A stretch of 17,320 bases of DNA from Bimuria novae-zelandiae CBS 107.79 (lineage: Eukaryota > Ascomycota > Dothideomycetes > Pleosporales > Didymosphaeriaceae): positions 8,383 to 25,702 of the forward strand of contig ML976836.1 of the NCBI GenBank assembly GCA_010015655.1, in the 5' to 3' direction. Of this stretch, positions 8,729 to 17,320 are shown piece by piece. Every line of letters starts with the position of its first letter. The first letter of the stretch is position 1. A program made the position numbers and the translations under genes. Below the pieces are notes generated by a model. That model saw only the letters and a list, made by a program, of their open reading frames with translations, did not search any database and was not told where the DNA came from.

Positions 8729-11160
8729 GCTGTGACACAGGAAGAAATTAAGGTTTTAGATATACCTTACTCCTAAGACACACAGGCCACTTTAACTAAT
8801 CTAATCGAGCCAATATAGTCACAGCTTCACACTATACACAATCGCAACAAGGAGGATGAGCCTTATATGGCCTATCTACTAACGCCGGAGCCATTAATTC
8901 GTGGCAACACAGCGCCACCTTAGCAGGAGGAAGGCAAGGAAATCTTTAATATAGGCACGCAGGATGCGCAGGATAACTAGTAAACTATAGAAGAGTAGGA
9001 CACTAAACAGCAATTATAAGAGTAATTACTCTAAGAAATATAGTGTAACCAAGAAGACATGCAGTCTAATTAAGAAGATAATAAACTAATAATCTATATT
9101 AGAGCACCGCAGCAGGAGAATGTTACTAGTTAAGAATAAGGGCCACTTATGCCGATCGCATTAGGCCACTAAAGCCAGCCTTAAAAAGTATCTTCTACTC
9201 TACCCAAAGGATGGGCGAGTTCAGACGAATATGTTCCAGATCGACGAAGAAACAACGCACCCAGGATAGCTAATCCTAAGGTTAGAAGCAGCAGCAACAT
9301 CGTAGTAGGCAAATAAGTAAGGAAGTAACCAAATTAGGCCTTTGCTACATACTATACAGCTTTTATAGCTGTAATAAATCCGACAGCCCCAGCAAAGCTA
9401 GCTAGAGAACTACCAAAGATAAGGCTTTATCGTGATTAGCTACCACCACCGCCTAAGCGCTGGAAAGACCTTAAGAATTATCTATTTAGCGCAGAGTTTA
9501 CCTAGGCAGTTCGAGTAGAGTTTAAGAGCTACTAAAAAAAGCACTATTTTAAGCGCACTAAGGTAATATTAGTTATAGTAGATGCTAAGATACTACCCCT
9601 AATATAGGTCTTCACGTATAAGTTTGATAAAGATAGATATTTATATAAGTTTAAGGCACGACTCTGCGTACGAGGAGACCTATAAGACACGTAGGGAGAT
9701 ATATATGCTGCTACGCTTGCTATAAAAGTATTTTAAGCACTTATTGCTTTAGTAGTAGCCTTTAGCCTGCTAATATTTTAGTTTGACATATTAAATGCCT
9801 TTCTTAACGCTCGACTACCGCGAAAGATGTACTGTCGTACCCTAGAAGGATTTATAGACATATTCGGTGAGCTTCTTGAGCTGTAACGAGTACTCTACGG
9901 CCTTAAGGAAGCACTATTGCTTTGGTACTAAGAGCTATTATTAACCCTGAAGAAGCTCGGCTTAAGGCTAGTACTAGGAGTTCTATGTTTGTTTATAAAT
10001 AAGCAGTTAATCGTGTTCTTTTATGTTAACAATATTATTGTCCTTGTATATCTACTTAATATAAGTGCCTACTAAGCGTTTAAGTAACAGCTGCTTAACA
10101 CATATGACATTCGCGAGCTAGGAGAGCTTAAGTAGTTTCTAGGAATTCGAGTTATTTAAGAAGAGCTTACAAGATCTATCTACTTAATCTAAGACTTATT
10201 TATTAACAAGATTGCAACAAAGTTTAACCTTAAGCTTAATAGACGATATCCAGACGTACTATTAAAGGAAAATAACCTTACGCCTTTAATAGAGGAACTA
10301 AGCGCAGCACGAATATATAGATATTAGTAATTAATTAGCTTACTAGTATATATCTTAACTTTAACACGCCTAGACGTCGCGCGAGCACACTTAATACTGG
10401 CACGTTATCTTTAAAATCTAGAGTAGAAGTATATGCACGCAGCGCAGCATGTTTAGTAATACCTAATTAGTATAAAGAATTTTGCTATTCGTGCATTAGT
10501 AGATATATAAGGCGGAATCACGAGCATCTTAACACCAGAATTAGAATTAGCTTAGTAAGAACTAGAACCGTTGTTCTATAGCGCATTAGATGCGGCCTTT
10601 GCAGATGAGCCACACACTCGTTGAAGTTCCCAAGGCTATCTTTTCAAGCTTTACAGCCTATCCATTAATTGGAAAGCAACAATTCAACGATTAGTTACGA
10701 AATTAACTACTAAGGCTGAGCTACTATCTCTATCACTAGTAGGAGGAGAGATGGAGTGGTGGCAACGCTTCTTTTAGGCAATTTATTTTAACGTAGAGTT
10801 TGTACCATCGTTCTAGTGCGACAACCAGCAAACTGTCTTAATTATAACTAAGATAGCTAATAAGCTTTAGATAAAGCTTAAGCACGTAGACGTGCACTAC
10901 CACTGGATACGTTAGGAAGTATTAGAAGGCAGATTACAGATTGAATGGAAGCCTACTATAAAAATGCCCGCAGATAGTTTTATAAAGATTTTTTCACGCT
11001 AAAAGCACGCCAGCTTTATACGCCAGCTAGGACTTAGCGATATTTTAGCATTACTAGAGCCTTAAATAAACTTGGAAGATATTGTATTAGACGAGCTCGG
11101 GGGGTGGTACTAGAGGAATACACGCAGAGATCACTAAGAGCTTAGAGTTACTCCTTTTTT
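8717..11160 (+). pseudogene. copia reverse transcriptase-RNase H part of the polyprotein, inactivated
   Basis: This continues the gag-pol relic after the LINE. A linker rich in Gln and Glu (8730-9420) leads to the reverse transcriptase, which opens with LPPPPKRWKDLKNY near 9440. The block stop-FDILNAFLN at 9779-9808 replaces Gln by TAG before the first catalytic Asp. The second active-site box at 10022-10033 reads YVNN instead of YVDD; both Asp codons changed GAC or GAT to AAC or AAT. RNase H follows with DAAFADEPHTR near 10590-10622, then a TGA at a CGA position, SSQGYLF, and TKAELL. One frame runs throughout. The reading weakens after about 11100, so the natural stop is uncertain; the polypurine tract and 3' LTR follow directly. 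Confidence 0.9.
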
Positions 11161-11186
11161 AGCTTTTGTTTCTGCAATTCACTTAA

Positions 11187-11198
11187 GCTGGGGGGGTG
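11187..11198 (+). other. polypurine tract of the copia element
   Basis: A G-run (11190-11196) lies immediately before the TGTTAG start of the 3' LTR. This is the required position for the plus-strand primer in LTR retrotransposons. Confidence 0.7.
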
Positions 11199-11349
11199 TG
11201 TTAGCTAATATCACAACTCGACTATGTCGTCACACAGTCATGTGACCCTGCTGATCTAGAATCTTCTAGATACTCCACTTTATGTATATAGCCACTCCAA
11301 CTTCCATTAGATAGTAATTAACCCAGTTCGCCTCCTGCTGTGGTACGCA
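11199..11349 (+). repeat. 3' LTR of the copia element (151 bp)
   Basis: It starts TGTTAG right after the polypurine tract and ends TACGCA, giving the canonical TG...CA termini. Positions 11245-11349 match the partial 5' LTR at 102 of 105 positions, with three transition differences. It carries the same heat-shock-like palindrome (11254-11271). The 3' limit is where the two LTR copies stop matching. Confidence 0.93.
11254..11271. promoter_or_regulatory. LTR palindrome resembling a heat-shock element (3' copy)
   Basis: Identical copy of the inverted repeat at 10-27. In this LTR it would lie ahead of any transcript running out of the element into the flanking relic at 11501 onward; such read-through is inference. 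Confidence 0.3.
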
Positions 11350-11500
11350 CACAATTTATAAAAGTTAGTCCTTATTTAACTAGGTGCTTTAATTGCGGAC
11401 GTATAGTAAAAAGATTAAAAATAGTTCTATAAGTCTAGGGTATATCTATTAGTCCGATAACTATAAGTAACTTACTTATAAGTAGCTAGAGTTAAACGTA
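11350..11500 (+). other. junction between copia 3' LTR and the recombinase-like relic
   Basis: Host-side flank of the copia insertion. One short stretch (near 11384-11419) reads CFNCGRIVKRLK in one frame, which could be a Cys-containing remnant of the upstream part of the next gene, but it is too short to assign. Nothing else is seen. Confidence 0.3.
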
Positions 11501-12540
11501 GCTAATCTAAAGAAGTTTATTACCACGCAAGTAGCGCTAGCGTAGGCTAAGTTTAAGTAGCTCTTCTTAGTATACGACGATAAGAAGCGGGAAGACGTAA
11601 TTCTTACCTTTAAACTACGCGACTTGCAGGACAATCTAATAAAAAAATACTAAAGGTTAGAGCTTTCGCAAGGATTCTCGTAATAGGGATATATTACTAA
11701 AGGGAGGACGCTAGATACTTAATCGCGTATTAGAATCTAATACACTACGCGCCGAATTCGTGGAGTTACGTAAGAAAGACTTAAAGGTTATATAAAAAGT
11801 ACCTACGGCGAAGAGATATATCTTAAAGATTAATTTATTCCTTAAATAACTCCTACTTCTTATTTATATAACTATAGGCTAGCCTGCTTAAGGAATAGAG
11901 ATCCTTAGCTTATAATACCGCAACACGGTAAATAGGCACTATTAAAATATTTTTTATTAAAGATAGTCTAGTAAGCATAGTAACTGCGTATTATAAGGGT
12001 TATAATATTATTAGGTCTATAAAGATTATCTACTATTACTTATCTAGAGAAGTTAGCGAACTCGTTATTTACTATTTATAGTTTATTTTACTATTCTAGA
12101 GAAAGCTAAATGCACTCGTGTAGGTAGACAAGATACTACTACTACCTTTCCTATAGTTAAAAAGCAATATAACTACCTAGGATAGTGCCTAGTTAACATA
12201 CGTGTTAAAAGAAGAGGCGCGGATACACTTATAAATAAATTTAAATATTACCTACTATTAGCACGCAGCTATTGCTATATTCCGTATATATCTAAAGTAT
12301 AGCGGATTTAAGCGGGACTATAGGATTAAAGAAAAGAAAGTGAACGATTAGGCAAGCTATATAACGTAGATTATAGGCACTATATATGCTTAGGGGTTAG
12401 AAGAGGCTCCTAGGGTAATAAAAGCTAGAAGAGCTAAGTATTAAAATATAAGTTAGGAGTAGTATAGCTTCCTTAGATTTCGCGCGTATATACCCTAACG
12501 TAAGTGACTAGCGTTGTTTAAATCGTCCGATAAGGAAGAA
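11501..12540 (+). pseudogene. Tyrosine-recombinase-like module (copy A), inactivated and frameshifted
   Basis: This relic parallels block by block a region of the next gene. It shows ITIGQPA-stop-GIEILSL at 11868-11910 (copy B: IIGG-stop-LARGPEI), then AYYKGYN, LSREVSELVIYY, an HAAIAI block near 12260 and GTIYA at 12376-12390. I read these as tyrosine recombinase boxes: box I Arg (here the stop at 11889-11891), box II near R-H-x-A-I-A-I, box III G-H and the nucleophile Tyr at 12385-12387. The box III Gly-His appears as Ser-Tyr, explained by two G:C to A:T transitions. The frame changes at least twice (near 11820 and near 11950, a T-run), so this copy has indels besides RIP-type stops. Similar blocks occur N-terminal to RecQ in fungal telomere-linked helicases. 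The recombinase reading is inference; the shared family with copy B is strong. Confidence 0.65.
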
Positions 12541-12628
12541 AAGGGGTTATATTATAAGAAAAAGCCACGATATAGCTAGGTTAAGTAAATAATATTTCGC
12601 CATCTCTCTACCCTAGGAAAAGGTGTAC

Positions 12629-15600
12629 ATGTTACGTATATAACGCTAGATAGTTAGTAATAGTACTAGTGCTACTAGCTACTACCCTTCTCTCGCGTAA
12701 AAGAGCCCTATATACTAGTTTACCCAGCAGTAGCGCGAGGCGTGGGAGGCGTTAGTAAAGGCGGTAGAAGGAGCGACAGAGGAGGAAGAGGAGGAAGAGA
12801 TAGAAGAGATAGGAAATAGAGATATAAATAAGGCAATAATAGATAACGTAGATAGTGTAGTAGGGGAGATAGAGGCTAAGCAGGAGGTAGAGAAGGGTAG
12901 AATTATAGGTAAGCGTAAAGCGTTATTAAGTATTAAAAAATTATATTTAGCGTTATGCGTCGCATTATTAAGCCAGTCTATTATCTATAAAGGGTATAAT
13001 AGCCCGTTAGTGTATATATTAGTTATATTAGGGGTAAAGGAGGACAAGTGGAAGGGTGCTAAGTAGTATCCGCCTATTTTATTAGCTATTATTAAGGTTA
13101 CCTAGTTTATAGTAGTGTAGCAGGCATTAGAATTGTTAGATTTATTTATAAGAGATAACATAAATAGCGATAGCGCGTATAAAAGCGATAGGGATAGCAC
13201 CCAGTAATAGGGCTAGTTAAAAGGGTATTTATAGCACGTTTAGTAGATAATAGACAAGTTTATAGTGCGCAGTAGCTATAGCCCTATATAGTAAATATTA
13301 GATTTACGGACGTATGGGTTAAAGATCTATTATAATACGACGTTACGCGGCCACGTGGAGTGGGTAGGGCAGAATAAGTTATTATATAAGGAGCTATAGT
13401 TTACAATAGCCTAGTTCCGCAGCATAGTGCACGGGTTAAGAAAGGAAAGTTAGTAATTATTAATAAAGGATTTATTATTTAGTAATAGCCTGTCTACTAA
13501 GCCTGTCCCTAATATCCCGTAGGAGAGTTTACGCGACAATTTAACTAATAAGTAATTAGGGTAGAATTTTTTAAAAGACTAGCGCACCTATATACTTATA
13601 AATAAGAAGTAGTAGTTGCATAAGCGGGTTAGTTAGGACGCCTAGATTAGGGACTAGTTTATAAAGCTAGGCACTTATTCGGGCGTTAACTAGCAAGAGG
13701 TTAGGCGGTATATAGACTAAGTAGTTATATTTAGGGAGAAGTTAATCGCGTTAATATATATTATAGGCGGATAGTTGGCCAGGGGGCCCGAGATTATAAG
13801 TATCTAGCATAGTAACATGGTTAAAGGGGCCTATCGTAATATATTTGTTAAGGATAGTAAGGTAGTATTTATAACAAGATACTATAAAGGGTATACTATT
13901 AGTAGCGATATTAAGATTATTTACTAGTATTTATCGCGCGAGGTGGGCGAGTTAGTAGTGTATTATATATAGTTAGTATTGCTGTTCTAGTAGCGAATAG
14001 AGGCGATAGTATAGGAGAAGGAGGCGATTTCGTTATATATATAGTTAGCTAACCCTAACGGGCGCAAGTAGATAATAGACTAGTTATAAAAGGTGTTAAA
14101 ACGTAAGACTAGCGTTAAATTAGGCTAGTTATTAATAATTACCGCGTACCGTAAGATTGCTATTAGCATTAGTTAACGGTTTTTACGCAGGGCCACGGTA
14201 TTTTAGCCAAAAGAAGGAGAGGAAAGCGAGGCATAAAACGAAGAAAACATAATAGGGTTAGTAGTAGATTTATAGGCCGGGCACACGGCGCACGTGGCAG
14301 GCAAGACAGTAATATTTTAAAGCGTGTAGCGAGAGGTAATAGATGCCATTATGGGTAAAGAGAGTCCCGTAGTAGTAGTAATACTAATAGGGGCAAGTAA
14401 GAGCATGTTATTTATATTACTAGCGTAGGCCAAGTAGGGCGGCACGACTATTATTATTATCTCGTTAATTACATTATAAGGCAATATAATATAGTAATAT
14501 AGAAAGCTAGGGATATCGTGTATAGCGTAGGAGAGCCAGCGCCCGCCCAACGTAGCCACGATAGTATTAGTAACCCCTAAGTTGGCAGTTACGCAGGGGT
14601 TTACTACCTTTATAAACTATTTAAGAGTAACACGGTAATTAGACTAGATTATAATTAATAAGTGCTATATAGTATTAAACCGGCGGTACACGTTCCACAA
14701 GTAGATATAGTAGTTAGGCAAGTTAGTAGCCGCTAAGACATAAATAGTGTTATTAATAGCAATATTACTACTAAGTAAGAAGGACAAGTTATTCTAGCAG
14801 ATATATTTTAATTCTAACTAGGTTAAGGTGTTCTAGGTAGAGACGGCGCGGACGAACGTGGCATACTAGGTAATTAAGGTAGGAAGGGTAGTAAAGAAGT
14901 AAAAAGTAAAGAAGATAGTATTAGGCATAGTGTAATAAAAGTTACGTAAGTATAAATAAAGTAAGGTAGTAATATATAGTAATTTAGTGCGTAAGGTTAA
15001 GGCGTTAGTATAGTAGTTAGGGTGCTATACGTATTATTACGATGTCGTTAGTAAGGCAAGTATATTAAAGGATTTTACGTTTAGTAAAAAGTAGGTAATT
15101 ATTACTATAAGCGCGTTAGGTATAAGCGTTAATGTCCCTAATATCTAGTGTATTATCTATATTAATTAGCCATTTTCTATATTAGATTACGCGTAGGAGA
15201 GCGGCTAGGTAGGATAAAATAAGGCACGGAGCAAGGCGGTTATAATTATATAAAAAGGGGCCTAGCGAGCGGCTAAAGATAAGTAAGAGGAGAAGGAGCA
15301 TACGTTAGTGCGAGCATTAGTAAGAGAAAGCGAGGCGGTAACGTATAGGCAAATAGTATTAGGTAGGTATTTAGATTATAGAGAAGTAGAGCGGGTAGGG
15401 TGTAAAGAGGGGGAAGAGAAATATAATATTTATAAAAAAGGCAAGGAGATAAAAGAGGAGGAGAGCAAGGGGGGTAGCGATAAGGATAGTAGTAATAGAG
15501 AAGAGATAGACGTGGTCGAAGTAAAGAGGGAGAGGAAGAGGGAGAGGGAGAGGGAGAAGGAAAGGGAGAGGAAGAGGGAAAGGAAAAGGAAGAGGAAAAG

Positions 15601-16277
15601 GGAGAGAAAGAGAAAAAGGAAGAGGAAGAAAGAGAGAGAGGGAGAGGAAAAGGAAGAGGGAGGTAAAGAGGGAAGTAGTATAGCGTGCATTCTAATAGTA
15701 AGAGTAGACACGATAGGGTCCGCGATAGAGGTTTATATAGGATTAATAGGAGGCGTACGCTAGTATAGAATAGTTACGTAGTTAGTTAGCGTAGTAGGTA
15801 AATTAGTATAGGATATATAAAGGTGCGGGCGATAGATAGAGCGCACACGATATTCGGTAATATTAGTAAGTAGAAAGCTAGGTAGTAAAGGAGATAATTA
15901 AGAAGATAGAGTAGCAGATTTAGTTTAAGCCATATTTAGGTTGTTTTTAGTGCGGGGTACCGCAGGAGATATGCCATTAATAAGAGGAGAACGAACAGGG
16001 GCGTTATTAGTAGGTAGTAGGTAGTAAATACTAGTATTATAGCGTTTTAGTAGCTGGATTAATAGGGATCGTGCATGAGAGCGAGGATTCTATTAGGAAC
16101 TATTAGGTTAATTAATTAGTACACGAAGGTGTTAATGGATTATCTATAAATAGGTTAGTTTAATATTTAGGGATAAAGCAGGCGTTTAATCTAGTAAAAA
16201 GTAACTATTTAGTGGCCGAGTTTTGTTAGATTACCCAATTATTAGGAGAGTAGGCATATAGGAGGAAGGATAGATAA
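12629..16277 (+). pseudogene. Telomere-linked RecQ-type helicase with N-terminal recombinase-like module (copy B), inactivated
   Basis: One frame reads from an ATG at 12629 through about 15660. Order: Gln/Glu-rich start and acidic stretch (12764-12800); a conserved fungal-specific region (about 12920-13430); a tyrosine-recombinase-like core (about 13740-14302; box I Arg 13781-13783, box II Arg 14150-14152, box III AGH with His 14282-14284); a RecQ ATPase core (about 14330-14790); helicase C-terminal lobe (about 14860-15290, motif VI region near 15185-15217); a basic homopurine segment; and a Cys-containing tail read in another frame (about 15690-16277). RecQ proteins unwind DNA with ATP. Here Walker A reads GASKS (14390-14404; family GAGKS), the DEAH-type box reads INKCY (14654-14668; family IDECH), and a CxxC reads YNIY (15422-15433). 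All are G:C to A:T changes. The OrsD-type N-terminus common in this family was not found. The protein is certainly non-functional. Confidence 0.82.
15523..15663 (+). repeat. 141-nt uninterrupted homopurine tract
   Basis: Every base from 15523 to 15663 on the plus strand is A or G, built from imperfect GAGAGG/AAGAGG hexamers. It falls inside the helicase relic and encodes a Lys/Arg/Glu stretch in the current frame. The reading frame of the gene changes between this tract and about 15690, so slippage in it probably caused a frameshift. Such tracts can form triplex (H-DNA) structures in vitro. Because it lacks CpA and TpG it cannot receive CpA-directed RIP, which is why the longest open frame of the window lies here. 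Confidence 0.95.
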
Positions 16278-17011
16278 GGTTTATTAGTTTTATATATATA
16301 TTCCAACTAAGTATTTTTAGTTTCGTATAAAGTAGACAGAATAAAAAGAGTAAAAAAGTATTATAATAATAATAAGTTATAAATAAATAACAGTAAAATA
16401 AATAGTAAAAGAAAAAGAAAAAAGTAGGGAGGTAAAGTAAATAATATTATATAGAATAGAAAATAGAAAAGAAAAGAAAAGAGATATAAGAAAAAAAAAT
16501 ATATAGTATTAATAATTAATTTATAAATAAAGTAAATAGTAAAATAGTAATATAGTAAAAATAATAGGGTATTAATAAAATAAATAGATTTATAGTTGAA
16601 AATAATACGAAGGATATATAATTTAAATAATAGTATAATAATAAAGGTAAAGTATTATAAAAAGAAAATTTAAATAAAGCAAAAATTTAGTAAAGTTTAT
16701 ATAAAATGGTAAGAAAAAAAAGGAGAGCAAGGAGTATAAAATAATATTAAAATATAAACGTAGAAAGAAGTAAGGAATAATAATAAAAAATTATATAAAA
16801 AAATAATATAAAAAATAAAAGTTTAGAAAGAAAGAGTAATATAAAAGATAATAGTAATAAGTACGTAAAATAAATATATAAATAAAAGGGGAAATATATA
16901 TAAGGAAAATAAGCGTATAGTATAAAAATAGTAATAAAAATAAAATAGGTATATAAATTTAAATAAATTAAATATTTATTTAAAAAAAAGAATAACATAA
17001 TTAATTAATAG
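16278..17011. other. AT-rich, C-depleted subtelomere-like spacer
   Basis: No gene is seen in this 730-bp stretch. The composition is extreme: from 16381 the plus strand is nearly free of C (about a dozen C in 940 bases to the window end, by hand count) while G remains common in AG, TAG and GG. It consists of short A-rich words such as aataaaa, tagtaaa and gaaaag without a clear long period. A minus-strand open frame at 16747-16998 encodes only Phe/Tyr/Leu/Ile-rich sequence and reflects base composition. Confidence 0.6.
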
Positions 17012-17249
17012 TTAAGATTATAAGAAATTATAAGGTTAGAAATACATATAATTAAAGAATTAGGTATTATTAGAATTTAAAACGTTTAAGTTATAAGAAT
17101 TATAAATTAGGATTAAAAGAATTAAAAGGTTAGAGTAAAAAGAATTTAAAGGGTTAGGGTTATAAGAATGTAAAGAGTTAGGGATAAAAGAATTTAACTA
17201 GTTAGAATTAAAAGAATTTAAAGGATTAGGGTTAAAAGAATATAAAGAG
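17012..17249 (+). repeat. 24-bp tandem repeat with TTAGGG-like unit starts
   Basis: About ten head-to-tail units, each beginning TTAG or TTAA and mostly 24 bp long: 17012, 17036, 17060, 17086, 17107, 17130, 17154, 17178, 17202 and 17226. The consensus is close to TTAGGGTTAAAAGAATTT plus AAAGRG. Three units begin with exact TTAGGG (17154, 17178, 17226), the fungal telomere hexamer, in the orientation expected if the chromosome end lies to the right. It is probably a telomere-associated satellite. Confidence 0.8.
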
Positions 17250-17320
17250 TTATAGTTAAAAAATAAAAGAGGAAGGATTATAAAATATTTAAAAATATTA
17301 CGTATTAAAGTATAATAAAA
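17250..17320. other. A-rich end of window
   Basis: The 24-bp repeat decays after 17249 (a unit-like ttatagttaaaa start, then irregular A-rich sequence). No other structure is seen. Confidence 0.5.

Larger units (their letters stand above)
1..11349 (+). mobile_element. Ty1/copia-type LTR retrotransposon, inactivated, split by a nested LINE
   Basis: The element is bounded by a left LTR (cut by the window start) and a right LTR. It encodes gag, protease, integrase, reverse transcriptase and RNase H in that order; integrase before reverse transcriptase is the defining copia order. The coding relic uses one frame up to 2801 and resumes at 8717, on the far side of a minus-strand LINE at 2802-8714. 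Without that insertion and its duplicated target the visible element is about 5.4 kb, normal for copia. In-frame TAG and TAA stops at Gln and Trp positions and a mutated reverse transcriptase active site show that it is dead. Its own target-site duplication cannot be checked because the left end lies outside the window. Confidence 0.93.

Noticed and set aside
11501..12540. Introns explaining the frame changes in recombinase-like copy A
   Set aside because: I see no GT...AG pair with a branch-site-like sequence at the frame changes. One change falls at a T-run, so simple indels in a dead copy are more likely.
14317..14559. Minus-strand 80-residue open frame
   Set aside because: Antisense to the RecQ Walker A region, which reads coherently on the plus strand.
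15308..15763. Stand-alone Lys/Arg/Glu-rich protein, and its Ser/Leu/Phe-rich antisense frame at 15430-15711
   Set aside because: The plus frame continues directly from the RecQ domain without a break in register except for RIP stops. The antisense frame is an artefact of the pyrimidine strand.
390..16277. Reassigned stop codons (TAG and TAA read as Gln), since most relic stops sit at Gln positions
   Set aside because: Many stops also replace Trp and Arg, and catalytic Asp, Glu, Gly, Cys and His residues are lost by the same transition type. Mutation explains all of them; a code change explains only the Gln sites.
16747..16998. Minus-strand 83-residue Phe/Tyr/Leu/Ile-rich open frame
   Set aside because: Pure composition effect in a C-free A-rich stretch; no domain and no start context.
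17012..17249. CRISPR array
   Set aside because: The 24-bp units are directly contiguous with no spacers, and the context is fungal repeat DNA.
1..17320. tRNA or rRNA genes
   Set aside because: No cloverleaf-like arrangement with A and B box sequences, and no recognisable rRNA segment, was seen on either strand by eye.

Overview
The window looks like subtelomeric repeat DNA from a filamentous ascomycete (Pezizomycotina). It holds no intact gene. Every long coding relic reads coherently in one frame for hundreds of codons but is broken by TAG and TAA where Gln or Trp (sometimes Arg) is expected. Catalytic residues are lost by G:C to A:T transitions. TGA stops are rare. This is the signature expected of repeat-induced point mutation (RIP) acting mainly at CpA.

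Layout: (1) Positions 1-11349 are one Ty1/copia-type LTR retrotransposon. Its 5' LTR is cut by the window edge and its 3' LTR lies at 11199-11349. (2) It is split by a 5.9 kb non-LTR retrotransposon (LINE, Tad1-like) on the minus strand at 2802-8714, flanked by a perfect 14-bp target-site duplication. Across the duplication the copia polyprotein resumes without losing a codon. The left part carries gag, protease and integrase; the right part carries reverse transcriptase and RNase H. (3) Positions 11501-12540 hold a degraded module that I read as tyrosine-recombinase-like. (4) Positions 12629-16277 hold a dead gene of the fungal telomere-linked RecQ helicase type, with a second copy of the tyrosine-recombinase-like module upstream of the RecQ domain and a Cys-containing C-terminal domain. 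(5) Positions 16278-17320 are AT-rich DNA almost free of C on the plus strand, ending in a 24-bp tandem repeat whose units begin TTAGGG or a derivative.

The helicase-type gene next to TTAGGG-like repeats, with the G-rich strand running left to right, suggests that the right side of the window faces a chromosome end. The most interesting point is the pairing and fusion of a recombinase-like module with a RecQ helicase. It appears twice here, with different catalytic residues surviving in each copy.

All family assignments are by eye from hand translation; no searches were run.
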